From Hysterium pulicare CBS 123377 (Eukaryota > Ascomycota > Dothideomycetes > Hysteriales > Hysteriaceae), in the NCBI GenBank assembly GCA_000467715.1, contig AJFK01000616.1, positions 51,632 to 115,631 on the forward strand: DNA of 64,000 nucleotides, in the 5' to 3' direction. Positions 1 to 11,372 of the stretch are shown one piece after another. The notes under the pieces were generated by a model that was not told the DNA's origin, ran no database searches, and worked only from the letters and a program-made list of their open reading frames with translations. The position numbers were made by a program, and so were the translations under genes. Numbering within the stretch: position 1 is the first letter of the stretch; each line of letters begins with the position of its first letter.

Positions 1-322
1 TAGTGAGCTGACCGACGTAATAAGCAGGCATAGAAAGTTGGGATTCACCAGTCAACACATAGCGAGCTGATGACGGCAAGGTTTGCTGTGCCATATGCAT
101 TATGCAAGCCACCCCAGCCCCTCCACACTGCCTCTACACACCTGCCACGGTCCTGATGCGCGCGCTTAAGCTGAATGCCAAGAAATAAAAATGAGACGTA
201 GTTGCCTAGATATTTCATAGATAGATCGACTTGATCGCCGTGCTGAAGCGTGATAATACTAGTTCTATCCATTGTCAAGAACCCTCCCTCAAGACTCTAA
301 ATACACTTCAGTTCTTTGCAGC

Positions 323-796
323 ATGGGAAATCAGACTCCCCCATCTCTCAACGTATTCTTCTTCTTCAATCGAAACGAATTCAAGATCAGTTTTAACCAA
401 GCTCATAGAGCCGCCGCTTACCAACAACTGAACCGCGAAGCTCGAATCTACTCCGACGATGCTACAAGCGTGTTTCTGCCTTTTGCGAAGGGCATGGACT
501 ATGTCCGAGATAGCAGCAAAGGCCTTCTCGTCGGGTTTTCCACCGAAGCTGAAGCGAGGCGTTGGTGCAGTCAGTCGATACTTGGGTGCATGTGGGGTGA
601 TACTGAGGTTCATATCGTGCGATACTGGAACACAGATGAGCTTGACAAGCTGCTGCGTTGCAGGAATGTCCCTGCGTCGACGACCTTTGGCATCGCAAAA
701 CCAAACGTACAATATGGCCCTCCACAAGAAGCAAAAGGGAGTAATCATAACACTACAGTAACTTCGCTAGAAACCCCCTTTTTTAAGTTAGGATAG
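323..796 (+). CDS. hypothetical small protein, 157 aa
   Basis: A single open frame whose first good ATG (MGNQ) is at 323. I recognise no family. The protein is of mixed composition, with a phenylalanine run near residue 12, an Ala/Gln stretch near residue 30 and several Trp in the middle; no signal peptide or membrane segment is evident. An overlapping antisense frame is also open for about 440 nt, so the open frame alone is weak evidence. It may be one exon of a longer gene or spurious. Confidence 0.3.
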   Translation: MGNQTPPSLNVFFFFNRNEFKISFNQAHRAAAYQQLNREARIYSDDATSVFLPFAKGMDYVRDSSKGLLVGFSTEAEARRWCSQSILGCMWGDTEVHIVRYWNTDELDKLLRCRNVPASTTFGIAKPNVQYGPPQEAKGSNHNTTVTSLETPFFKLG

Positions 797-1350
797 AGCT
801 GAGATGTGGGTGGTCATGCTTAGCGACCATCATAGATGGACGATTGTGCGTCTCACGTACAAGTGTGGGCGTCTTGAACGAATCTACAGCGCACATATGA
901 TTGAGAAGAAGTAAATTAGATTGCTGGCAGATTGGGAAGAAGATGTAGTGGGTTGTTTAGCAACTCGGTTGATATCCAGTTTCGGCGCCCTAATCAAGAT
1001 GGGCTCCCATACACGGCGGGCCGCTCATGCATATCGGCCTAACCAGTTTCAGTCTTAGCGTTCCCGACTCCGACAGTGGGCTTATACCGACGGCGGTTCA
1101 AGTTGACAAAGCCTTTCTCCTGGCGGCGAGATGAGCGGGGAGATACAGGTCGGAGTTAAGAATCTAGTTAGAGCGAGGACCAAGAACGGATGAGACTGTA
1201 TTCGTCTCCTCTCATATAAAAAGAGTAGAGAAACCAGCAGCTTCCAACTCCAAAAAACATATCAACATTTCACCCGTCTCCTAAATACCAAGAACTCCCA
1301 TCCTTCAAGCACTCAACAGGCAGAGAAAAGAACAAGAACTCAATTTCACA
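797..1350 (+). promoter_or_regulatory. upstream region of the SDR gene with TATA box
   Basis: No gene is visible here. A TATA box (TATAAAA, 1215-1221) lies about 130 nt before the SDR start and is followed by a short C/A-rich leader, as is usual for strongly expressed fungal genes. Confidence 0.5.
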
Positions 1351-2160
1351 ATGGCCCACCCAAACCGCCTCGCCTCCGCCCGCGTCATCGTCTTTGGTGG
1401 CACTTCAGGCATCGGCTTCGCAACCGCCTCCCTCTGTCTTTCCTCCGGTGCCCACGTAACGATCTCCGGCTCCAACCAGCCCAAAATTGACAAGACGCTC
1501 CAGCGTCTGCGCTCCGCTTACCCAGACATGGCCCCGGAGCAAGTCAACGGGTATCCAGTCGACTTAGCCGACTCCGCAAACATCGAAGGAAATCTGAAGG
1601 AGTTATTTGAGAAAGTGACGGAGGGTGGGACGAAGAAAGTCGATCATATCGTTTTTACGGCGGGCGATAGTTTGAAGCTTCCAAAGTTGGGCGAAGTGAC
1701 GCTTGAGGCGTTTTATGATTCGAGTAATGTGAGGGTTAATGGTGTTGTTCTTATCGCTAAGTTGCTTTCAACGGGGAAGTATATGGAAGTTTCCCCATCT
1801 TCGTCTTTCACGTTCACAGGCGGCGTCAATACGCAAAAGCCTGCGCCGGGGTGGTCCCTGACTGCGGCTTGGGGAGGTTTGAAAGAGGGACTTATGCGAG
1901 GCTTGGCGGTGGATTTGAAGCCGATTAGGGTTAATTTGGTCTCGCCAGGGGCGATCAAGACGGAGTTGTTTGATGGTTTGCCGACGGCTATGCTTGAGAA
2001 GGTTATTGATAGCATGGGATCGAAGACGCTTGTTGGAAGGGTGGGGGCGCCAGAGGATACGGCGGAGGCGTATTCCTATTTGATGAAGGATAGTTTCGTC
2101 ACGGGCACGGTCGTGGAGACGAATGGCGGGTATTTGTTGACGGGTTCTTATACTCTATGA
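1351..2160 (+). CDS. short-chain dehydrogenase/reductase with atypical active site, 269 aa
   Basis: Intronless Rossmann-fold protein of the SDR superfamily, which normally oxidises or reduces a carbonyl or alcohol with NAD(P)(H). The dinucleotide-binding glycine motif GGTSGIG is at residues 16-22. The segment after the active site (PIRVNLVSPGAIKTEL) and the C-terminal TGTVVETNGGYL are typical of the family. At the catalytic YxxxK position the sequence is WGGLK, so the general-base Tyr is replaced by Trp174 while Lys178 is kept. The frame is clean over the whole length, so this does not look like decay. The usual NNAG motif is also altered (TAGD). It converges on the Zn2Cys6 gene with 93 bp between stops. 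Substrate is unknown, and the protein may be non-catalytic or use another residue. Confidence 0.85.
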   Translation: MAHPNRLASARVIVFGGTSGIGFATASLCLSSGAHVTISGSNQPKIDKTLQRLRSAYPDMAPEQVNGYPVDLADSANIEGNLKELFEKVTEGGTKKVDHIVFTAGDSLKLPKLGEVTLEAFYDSSNVRVNGVVLIAKLLSTGKYMEVSPSSSFTFTGGVNTQKPAPGWSLTAAWGGLKEGLMRGLAVDLKPIRVNLVSPGAIKTELFDGLPTAMLEKVIDSMGSKTLVGRVGAPEDTAEAYSYLMKDSFVTGTVVETNGGYLLTGSYTL

Positions 2161-2253
2161 TTTTGGTCTGGGAGGCATAAGATGAGAGTGTAGTCCAGGA
2201 TGGTTTTGCCCAATTCCAAGCTTTCGGAACAGTGTAGGGAGGATTGGTGACGT

Positions 2254-4552
2254 TTAGGAGGGTCTGAAAAGCCAGGAACCGGGACAAACGGGCTGCTCCG
2301 CTGGTGCATGAGATTTCCATTTCGTACAGTCTACAAGAAGACCTCGAACACCAGCTTCTTGCATCTCTTGTAAACCTTTTTCATCGCGTGAAGCATTATA
2401 TGCATTTCCTGCTTTGAACTTTCGTCCCAAAACAGGGAAAACTTCGTATACGCGATCGAAGACTAATTCGAAAAGATCCAGATCGGCTTTGAGACTCGAG
2501 TCTTTAGTCCTCCGGTACTCGATCAGGAGAATAGTACATGCAAGAAATAATGATCCAGGAATGTGAGCATTGAGCAATGAGTCCATGGAGATTAGTGACG
2601 CATCCTTAACCATTTGGACGATACTTCGAGCAGTTGCAACGGCACGTGCAAAATTCAAATCTTCATTATCTTCGGCGATTGGTGGTGGAGTTACTTTGGA
2701 ACCTCGGTGGTAAAGTAAAATGCCAATGGTACTGATAATTGCATTGAGCCAGATAACGTTGCCGTGGTTTTGTGGAGAAGCTGTTAGTATTGATGTGCTA
2801 GATCTAGGTAGACTGAGGCGGAATTTCACGAGCTGTGAAGCGAGGTCGTCAAACTCTCTTGAATACTCTCCAGGCTCGTACGAGTCATTTAAAGCGTGAA
2901 TGTGTTCGACTACGCGGCCAAGAAGAACATAGGCAATTATCAGGTGATGAAATGGGTCGTTCGTGGCACTCGATGAAGGTATAAGCTTGTTTAGATCACG
3001 ATAGAATGGACAAGACGTGTCTCTTCCTGAAGCCTGATAATTTAGTCAGCAAATTGATGAAGTATGAGTGCTTCAAGACCAGCGTGAACGTAAGAGTGCG
3101 AAAGGGAGCGGATTGGCGTTGGAATGCTATAACGAGGCCCAAATAACAACGTGAACAAACTGAGACTTCCAAGCTCTATTGAAGAGAACAAAAATAAAAG
3201 TTGTCTTACATGTGTATCCAGATTCTGGAAGGTGTCATTGTCCATAGGGATATTGATCTTGAACTGACGATCATCGATTGCGTGCGGCCATCCTGTTGGC
3301 CAACATTGAGTCCTATCATTTATAAAAAGCATCCACAGTACTCTTCGGTACTCTTCCTTCTCTCGAGTTGTTTCCGGAAGCGGTGCTAGAGATAGCGGAT
3401 CCTTGATTTCGGAGTCGAGACGATGTAGACCCAAGGAACACGTTTGTCTCCAGGCCCTTCCAAGATATAACCAGGCAGAGGAGTAGTCACCGCTAATCCA
3501 TGATAGAGATACGATACAGATCGCAGCTTGTAAGATCCGCAAGGACGGCTGAGGAGCACGTTCAGTCAGCTCGTATAGAAGTTTGGCCTGATCATGCCAG
3601 TCTTTTTCCAAAGCCCGGATCAATGGGTCCGTATGATATCTTGCGGCGATTCCAATCATTGCATATAGCAACACTGGAGCCTTTTTTTGTAGCTCTTGAC
3701 TCCTGACACCCTCCAACAGTGTGCTTTTATGGAAGCAGGGTAACATATAGTACACTTGCAAGAAGAATATCTCAATAAGCTCGACTAATTCTGCCTGCGA
3801 CGGAAGAGCAGCTGGTATTGCGAGATCAGGCATGACTGTGTCGCTACTTTCCATTATTGGCATAGAGTCCTGCTCGACATTTGGTGCAGCTTGCGTGGTG
3901 ACATCGAGGGTTACAGGGAACTCCCAGGGCATTGGTCCATCAAACGGTCTTCCGAACGGATATCGCTGCGTACTTTCCAACGAGCGTTTAGTGAAAACAG
4001 ACCACAGGCCATGATTACTTTCTGCGAATGAATAGAAACTGCTAGAGTTGACTTGGTCTAATTCAAGTAGAAAGCTTTCAACCGTTGCAGATGCAGTAGT
4101 TGTGTTCGATGGGTTCTCAGAAGTCGTGGCTTGTGGAGCTCTGTTCGAAATCGGTATAGAATAATCGCATCGTGTGTTCCATTTTAGGCATAACGAGCAT
4201 GTAGGCCGTTCTCCCTGAAGTTGTCAGTATGCAATACTTGAGACCAAGCACAGCGGATGGCATGGATGATGATGACATAGGTGTATCTTCGGTTTCCCGC
4301 TTCAAAGTTGTCGTAAGATAGTGAGAGGTTTGAACTCTGCAAAGGGCCTCAGACATCTTGCACCTCCCTAAGAGGCTATTGGGTAGTGCTGTCACAATTG
4401 GGCATGATTCACATGGCCATTGTTGAGGACTTTGCCACCCGGTGCGAACAAAATGGAAAGGCCGGCAATACATCACATCGTTTCTTTCGCTGCCTGCAAC
4501 TTTGACAAGCCTGTTTCCTCTTGGAAACTGAGTAATTGGGGGCGGTAGACAT
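2254..4552 (-). CDS. Zn2Cys6 transcription factor with fungal-specific TF domain, about 621 aa
   Basis: Nuclear DNA-binding regulator. I spliced three exons: 4552-4472, 4214-3210 and 3033-2254; all junctions keep frame. Exon 1 encodes the N-terminal half of the zinc cluster (ACQSCRQRKKRCD, residues 15-27) and exon 2 resumes with GERPTCSLCLKWNTRCDY, giving a complete CX2CX6C..CX2CX6C cluster interrupted exactly after CD by a 257-nt intron. The middle region is PF04082-like, with the usual tract around SLGLHR and the EEYRRVLWMLFINDR helix. The intron 3209-3034 is long (176 nt), so an extra small exon cannot be excluded. Target genes are unknown; the convergent SDR is an obvious but unproven candidate. 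Confidence 0.8.
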
Positions 4553-5080
4553 TCTGAGAGCTTCAATCGATCGCGGCTCTTGACCCGGCGGTACACCTTA
4601 AAGCAAGGTAAATGCAACAGTCCGGGCCGGCCCATGTGTCGGTCCGCTCAAAAGACTGTAGAGTATTTGATTGGCAACATGCGGAACCTTTAAAGGATGA
4701 TGGTATGAAAACACGAGATTCCGTGAAGGATGGAAGCAAGACGACAGTGACGTCTAAGACCTTATGTAAGTCGAGCCGAGAAGGCTAAGTATGTGATTGG
4801 TTGAAATTCTTAGTCACTACTATGCCGACCGATTGTATTCTCTGTTCAAAGAACACAAGAAGGGAAAACAGATTTATACGTCTCAACGAGCTCACGATGC
4901 CCGTGCACGGGTAAGTGAAGCTGAAGGGCAACACTGAGTGTCACTGTTGCGGCCAACAGTCTTGCTCTCTTCAGCTAGCTGCTCGGGATTTGGCCCCCAA
5001 TGATCTTCAGCCTCACCGACAACATGATTCTTGTCAGCCTGAGCTGCAAGTATCTTCCATCAACACGATAGCAGCATACA
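4553..5080. other. intergenic region, 528 bp
   Basis: This stretch lies between the divergent Zn2Cys6 and CorA-like genes and presumably holds both promoters. I see no convincing TATA box, repeat or RNA gene. Confidence 0.4.
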
Positions 5081-6900
5081 ATGGACCTATTCTCTGTCGC
5101 TAGCGCCGTTGCGTCTATTGCGACCCTTGAAGAAGCGGATGAAAGAATTGACGCTAAAGAAGTATCTTATCTCAAAGATGATATTCAAAAAGCAGCTGCA
5201 AATAGATTGAATCGTTTTAGAGAGCAAGTTGCTCCAAAACGAACCTCCGGAATCACCGTCGTCGATATTGCGCGGAATGGCAGCAAGACTTTCCTAGGGC
5301 CGGCTTCGTTGATTGAAGAGACGGATTTTGTGCAGAAGCTGCCAGAGCTGGAAGATCAAACCATACGACTACTACTTATTGACGGATTTGACCCTCAGAA
5401 ATCTCGTTCTAGATCAGAAAAGCACCCAAATCTTTGGTATCTCGATCACATTAGCCAACCAGAGAAGATCATAAATCACGGAGGTTTCTTGACGTATGAT
5501 CAATTAAACTCATCTAAGCTCTCATTTAAAGAAGCACGGACTTATTCTTTCGACGTATGGGATCTCCAAAACCTTTGGAGTTCTGCTTCTCAATTTAGTC
5601 ACCGGCCACTGGTTCTCCAAAACAACGTCCATGAAAGCCTACTTCGAGAAACCAAATACATTGAGGGATTCGAACGAGTAAACCGACGAGTCCTCATATT
5701 GGGTCGGCATACCGTCCCGTTTTGGGAATGCTTTTCAACTGTTAGATCCAGTTCTTCGAGTAATGACAGAATGATGGGTGGGTACCACATCTATTCAATG
5801 AACATAATGGAATTGACAAAAAAAAACAAGTAACCTGTAACTTTACTGCCTTGCCGGTCAACTTCGTATCGGTATTGGAAACGGTCGAGAACCTCCCTTC
5901 CAATAACATCCACAATCGAGTACATCATAGCCTCAATTTCTCGCCTTTGAAACACCATTTTCAACAAGTCCTGGCGTCTGAGTCCTCCGCAACCTCGATC
6001 CCGCAAAAGTCTTCCATGGCTGCAAGCCAAATGGTAACGCTCGATCTCCTGAGGGCGGTGATGGAATGCTGGATAGTGTTTCTGACACAAACACTACTCA
6101 AGACCTCCGGGCATGCTTCCGGCCTAGACACACGTTCGCGGGCTTTCAATTTGCAAGCACTGACAGACTTCTCCAAGACTGTTCGCGACCTGGAGCTAGT
6201 CTTTCAATATACTTTGGACTCCGTCTTTGCAGCACTGGATGATAACGACAGCGATACCAAATCCAAACTAAAATTGATTGGAATCGAAAGTTATGCCAAA
6301 CTTCGCACAATCAAGAATAGAGTTGATGATTTCCTGCAGACCCTGGATTCAACTTCCACGGTGAAGACGGCTCTGATTGACGAAGGAAAGGCTTTGAGCG
6401 TCAAACGTCTTACCTTGCTCGCAGCTGTTTTTCTCCCTCTCAGCTTAGCGTCGAGCCTACTCAGCATGGGGACTCGGGCTGCAGACTTGGGTTTGCTTTG
6501 GTACGACTACTTCGGTATTTGCTTCCTCCTGGTCTTTGTGGTATGGGTCGTCTATCAAGTCATGCGAGCATGGGATAAATTCAGAGTTGTCCAGCCCACC
6601 AAGACAGCTCAATTTCTAGACAGGATCAAGAAGCGCACCTCTCGATTCATCTGGAAAATAGCATCGACGATCGTGCAATTCCTGATTATGCCGAGATGGG
6701 AGCCATTGCAGTGGACCATCATGAGATCTACATTGACCTATGGCTTCATCATGACAGTCATATCATCGTTCTGGGTCGGAATGTTTAAAGACGTTAACTT
6801 AGGATGGAGGATCTTGGGATTCGGAGCCGCGGCATGGGCTGGCTGTCTTCTGATCCTTCTTCTGCTGCAGTTCACGATCTTTGCGTGGAAACTTATGTGA
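5081..6900 (+). CDS. CorA-like membrane protein, two-part model with unresolved junction
   Basis: Two frames, 5081-5833 (250 aa) and 5851-6900 (349 aa), look like the halves of one fungal CorA-like protein. The N-terminal half is soluble. The second half ends in a long helix (GKALSVKRLTLLAAVFLPLS) leading into two or more membrane segments and further hydrophobic segments near the C-terminus. True CorA channels carry GMN after TM1; here the position reads SMGTRAADL, so Mg2+ transport is doubtful. A 101-nt intron (5830-5930, GTAACC..ATAG) would keep frame, but the family's conserved region normally found at this junction is not evident, so the gene may be decayed. Function is not established. 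Confidence 0.5.
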
Positions 6901-7916
6901 CTTGACTGATAGAATCACTGCGGTCTCGATGCATTCCGGAATGGGATAATCTTAACAAAAAAGACGACGGGCTGAGTAAGCCGGCACGTAACCTCACATC
7001 CGGCCCCCGAAAAGTCCTCTCCGTGGGGGCATTCATCCTTACCAAAGCCTCCTCGTGACATTTTTCCAAAAACCTTCCCAATACGGCAGTTATCTCAAGA
7101 AACTGTGCAAACCTGACGGTGCCCGACCGGCGGCCGAAACGCCTCGCTCCTCTCTCAATGGCCAGTCGTCTCAGCGCCTAAAAGATCTCGGGCACCGGTC
7201 GGGCACCGGATTGGTATTACTCAGCAAACAGCCTAGGCACTCTAACTGATTTGGAATGCGTGACAATATAATACTACGAACCTATAGTATACTCCGGTAC
7301 GACCTGAGATGAGGTTATTATATCATCTATTTCCCCGCAGTACCATTATTCTCCGCCCGGTTTCACATAAACATCCCTTCCGCTCATCTAAAATCCTAAA
7401 AGCAGCCGCTGCAGCGTCCACGCCATCTCGCAGAAGCGAAGGCCATCCAGGTGCCGATCTCGATAAGCTTAAGGCAGATAGCCGTTAGATTGAAGAAAAA
7501 GAGCCCAGACAAATCTCGGCACTGTAGGGCTAATATCCCACAATATACAGTACCAATTCAGATGGTACTCCAAGTGCTGGGCCACCAATTAATGTCCCCA
7601 ACTTAGGTACTTCTGCAGAATACCATGATTGCTCATGCGCCGAGAGAAAGAGAAGGAAAGAATGGCATTAGAGCCGAGAGCGCGACGTAATATCGTTAGG
7701 CCGAATACGAATGATGAAGTTGTGCATGGGAGGCTGAAAGATTGCTTTACTCATATACGAGCGCGATGTGCGTAGTCTTGCAATCAACTTCACGAGGCCT
7801 CTACCGTGGATGGTGCGTTTGAGAATGAATAGCTAGGGTTATAAAGAAAAAGGCACTCGCCTGCCCGCCTTGGTGATTGAATCTAGGGACCTCCGTGGGT
7901 CTCCCGTCTATGTGTC
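6901..7916 (+). promoter_or_regulatory. 1-kb upstream region of the metalloprotease
   Basis: No gene supported. A TATA box (TATAAAG, 7840-7846) sits about 77 nt before the protease ATG and fits its core promoter. Short ORFs in this stretch have no recognisable product. Confidence 0.5.
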
Positions 7917-9578
7917 ATGAATGTCTTCATCATCTGGGCTCTCTTTCTCAACCTGATCGCCTGTTCGCTCGCACTGGCTATCGGAGGAGATGCGGTCGCA
8001 AACACGGTCTCTCGCGATCTCCAGAAATCGCCTTTCGAGAACAAACACAACCAAAGCGACCACAAGCCCATCGACCACGTCCACGACTTCCTCAAGCTCT
8101 TCGGCTGGTCAAAAGATGACCCCAGACTCAAAGACGAACCCACCGCAATCCGCAAAGCGCAGAAGATCCTCCACAGACCCGAAACCGGCACCTACGATGA
8201 CGCGATCGAATCAATAATGAGCGTCCCCCACTGCGGCACCACCGAAATCGTCACAAACAGCACCGACCTGGAAAAACGCTACGTGCTCTGGGGTCCGAGA
8301 TGGGATCATACAAGCATAACATACCGCTTCGTGAACTTCACATCCGACCTCCCAGCATCGACTCAAAAAGCGGCAATAAGCGCCGCTTTCGACCGCTGGG
8401 CGAAGATAGGTCCCTTAACATTCACTCTCGTCCCTAGCGACGCCAAATCCGACATCTTCTTCCAGTGGGCTCACATGGGGCCCAACGAAACTACCTACGC
8501 CGCAACCTCCATGCTCGCATCCGGTAACGGACTGATTCCCGGTCTCATAGGCACGACTTTCAATGATGACTATAATTGGAGCGACCTCGCCATGCTCAAT
8601 TTCACCGCTACGCATGAAATCGGCCACGCGATAGGGTTCCAGCATAGTAAAATCTCTGGAGCGGTGATGTGGCCGTTTTACGAGGGGATGAAGGCTTTGC
8701 ATCCGGATGATGAGGCGGGCGCGCATTCGATTTATGGGTGGAGGAGTCCGAAGTGGACGCGTGTAGATGCGAATCCGAGTACGAGTTCTGCGGTCGCTAT
8801 GTCGTTGAGTGCGAACTCGAGTTCGGTGTTGGATGGACTGTTTCAGATTAGGAATGATGGATCGGTGTTGTGGTATCCGGCGCAGGGCATGACGTGGAAG
8901 ACATTGGACAGTAATCCGCAGACGGTGCAGATTGCGGCGGCGGGTGGGAATCTGTATCAACGTCATTCGGATGGGAGTATTTATCAATATGCTGGCTCCA
9001 TGTGGCAGCTGATAGGGAACCCCAATGGTGATACAGCGGTCGTGGAGATTGTGGCTGTGGCTGATCAGATTTATCAGAGGCGGAAGGATGGGTGGATTGC
9101 GAGATGGTCTGGATCGGGGACTCAGTGGATCACTATCGAGCAACCAACGATATCGAAACAGATCGCTATAACTGATACTAAGACGTTATATAACTTACTC
9201 ACGGATGGGACAATTGTCCGCTCAACATGGCCATATGGGAGTGGGTGGGCTCAAATCGATCAAACCACTGCGAATGTTGCCATTGCCGCTGGAGGAGACG
9301 ACTTCTACAAGCTCCATAATACTGGTCAGATCTATTGGTTGGATTGGAATAACAAGGTGTGGACTTTGATCGATGACTCCGCTGCGAACGCTATTGTTGC
9401 CTCTGGAACCTATCTTTACTCTTGGCACCAAGATGGAGGGATATATCGCTACACCGGAACGCCTGGAATCTGGGAACAATTGGATAAAACGACGAGTTCG
9501 GTGACGGCCATTGGCGATAACAAGGGCAATGTATGGCAAATATTGAAGAGTGGAGACCTGTTGAGTCTGGTGTCCTAG
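7917..9578 (+). CDS. secreted matrixin-type zinc metalloprotease with C-terminal beta-propeller, 553 aa
   Basis: Intronless. Residues 1-21 form a signal peptide. A prodomain follows with a peptidoglycan-binding-like helical part (about 50-100) and a cysteine-switch-like motif VPHCGTTE (Cys106), resembling the PRCGxPD latency motif of matrix metalloproteases. The catalytic domain has the full zinc site HEIGHAIGFQHS (His233, Glu234, His237, His243) and a Met-turn (AVMW, Met251), so it belongs to family M10A. From about residue 270 there are six repeats of about 45 residues with the theme LYQ..DG.I..Y....W..I, which suggests a tectonin-like six-bladed propeller, perhaps carbohydrate-binding. Several NxS/T sites are present. 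It is probably extracellular and degrades protein substrates; the pairing with a propeller instead of hemopexin is notable. It converges on cap2. Confidence 0.85.
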   Translation: MNVFIIWALFLNLIACSLALAIGGDAVANTVSRDLQKSPFENKHNQSDHKPIDHVHDFLKLFGWSKDDPRLKDEPTAIRKAQKILHRPETGTYDDAIESIMSVPHCGTTEIVTNSTDLEKRYVLWGPRWDHTSITYRFVNFTSDLPASTQKAAISAAFDRWAKIGPLTFTLVPSDAKSDIFFQWAHMGPNETTYAATSMLASGNGLIPGLIGTTFNDDYNWSDLAMLNFTATHEIGHAIGFQHSKISGAVMWPFYEGMKALHPDDEAGAHSIYGWRSPKWTRVDANPSTSSAVAMSLSANSSSVLDGLFQIRNDGSVLWYPAQGMTWKTLDSNPQTVQIAAAGGNLYQRHSDGSIYQYAGSMWQLIGNPNGDTAVVEIVAVADQIYQRRKDGWIARWSGSGTQWITIEQPTISKQIAITDTKTLYNLLTDGTIVRSTWPYGSGWAQIDQTTANVAIAAGGDDFYKLHNTGQIYWLDWNNKVWTLIDDSAANAIVASGTYLYSWHQDGGIYRYTGTPGIWEQLDKTTSSVTAIGDNKGNVWQILKSGDLLSLVS

Positions 9579-9738
9579 AAGGCCAACGGAATGTAAATCT
9601 GGAAGGAAGAAGCGCTGTAGATATCACGACTGTTATGAATAAGCATGAAGACTTCTTGTCAAAATCTCGCGAACCACTAGGTTGCGAGAGTGCATTCAGT
9701 TTCGCAGTCGTCTATTCGTATGAAGAATGTCGTGCTCA

Positions 9739-10838
9739 TCACCGTGCCATGCTGTTGATCATCTCTCTTTGAGTTTCTCTATCTCGGTTGGTCTGGCTCA
9801 ATGGCGGGATGCCTACAAACCGTGATTAGCGTGGTTACTAGAAATTGAAGAATGGCTGTATACTCACTTCGAAGGTCTCCGACAACGTCCTTTGCTTTCC
9901 CGAAATAAACCTCCTCTAATGGATGATTAGTACGTCTGCTCTGAGCCTGACGGACAAGGAGCTTACGCAGGAGGTTTCGCATCTTCAGTTCCATATCCTC
10001 GACCATTTTGCCGATATTCGCAATATGACTTCCATCGTCCTCCACAGCCATGTCCTGCTCCACTTGCCTGACCATGTTTCCGCTTAGGTCCATTGCTCCC
10101 AGGTTATCGGAATCCGTTCCTAAGCTCAGGATGACTGTGCTCGTGAGCTTGTAATGGGCAGTTCGGGCTCGATCTTGAGCATCGAATACGTGGATGCTAT
10201 CCCAGCTACCGGAGCTCTTCGGTGAGGGGTTCACAGCTTGAGAAGTCAGCAAGTTGGCTCAACGCCCAAGTCTGAAATAAAACTTACATTTCTTCAGTAA
10301 TACGCATCCAGCAAAGCCATCATCCATGTCCCATAGATATACGCTGGAAATGCCACCCTCAAAATATCTACTCCATATTAGCCCGCGTATTCTCCGTTAG
10401 TGTTTCAGGTTTGAAGACGCAGGCTCAAGTTAAGCCTTGCTCAGGTATACAGAAAGACTAACAATTCTCGGTAGACATCAAATGCTTCGTTTGCCTTTAT
10501 TTCCATCGTCCTAATCCTATCACTAGGCACCATTCCATCCTCGAGCGGAGGCTCGAATTCGTTGCTCCACGGACTCCGCCAGCTGTCCCCATCCCGATTG
10601 TAGTCGCAGCAAAGGAAGTCCCTGCCAGTCTTCGTGCAACGCTTCACCGCCAATGGTATATCTACTGATTCGAGGAGCTCTTCGGTGAGATTTGGGGCTA
10701 ACTGGCACAGGTAATCGACGTTCTGCTTTACATCTTTGGGGTTTAGGCGTCGGAGGAGGTCGCTGGTACGGTATGAGTAGAATTCTGAGAGATTGGAGGT
10801 TTTGTTACTCACAGAGCACTGTCTAATGGGTCTGCCAT
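9739..10838 (-). CDS. cap2: F-actin-capping protein subunit beta, 265 aa
   Basis: Caps actin filament barbed ends as a heterodimer with the alpha subunit. Six exons close in frame: 10838-10813, 10762-10463, 10367-10288, 10236-9967, 9915-9868, 9812-9739; introns are 50-95 nt and several have a TACTAAT- or CTAAC-type branch. The start MADPLDSAL is joined to [19 protein letters not shown], and the family signatures [33 protein letters not shown] and the [20 protein letters not shown] block are all present. The C-terminal exon ends [10 protein letters not shown], matching the family's amphipathic actin-binding tail. Length is close to yeast and animal homologues. Confidence 0.95.
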
Positions 10839-11372
10839 GATTGTGGAGAGTCTTTCGGAGGAGAGTTGATATGGGACTGTCAGAGTCGAAGCTCGAGGTA
10901 GCTCCTTGGCGAATCCGCTTACGTAACTACCATCGTCTTCGGACATTTCTCCGCGTCGCGTGTGCTGCTTCCAGCAAAGAAATATTGCGATTGAGCAAAA
11001 GGTCGTGATCCAAACCACGAGAGGTTGGCTGATCCACATTGCAGGCATGGAAAGGTTTGTCAAAGTAATTGATTCATCTGCTTCCTGACTTTCTCCAGCT
11101 GCTCCTTCCTCCTTCCACCTTCTAGAACAGGCGCGTCCCATTGATCTGAACTGGATGCAAAAGGCCCCTGAGTTATGAGGACATCGTCGATGGCAAGGTT
11201 TGACGATTTCGATTGATGGATGGGGCCAAACCCAAAGCTCAGCGAGCGAGAAAAAATGACGCCCGGCACTCAAACGCCTCATATACCAAAAGACATGATA
11301 CTCCACTGTGATGCGCTACCAGCTACTTTCTCACTCTTCCAGGACCCCGAGATAACGAGCAATTGACTATCC
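10839..11372. other. region between cap2 and the transporter gene
   Basis: It holds the cap2 5' leader and promoter (cap2 reads left) and the 3' flank of the MFS gene. Overlapping open frames here have no recognisable product. No TATA box stands out. Confidence 0.4.

Noticed and set aside
5660-5685. GTTCGAATCCC on the minus strand resembling a tRNA T-arm
   Set aside because: The flanking five bases do not pair and it lies in coding sequence.
5791-6090. Antisense open frame of 99 aa across the CorA-like junction
   Set aside because: It overlaps the better-supported plus-strand coding region and has no recognisable domain.
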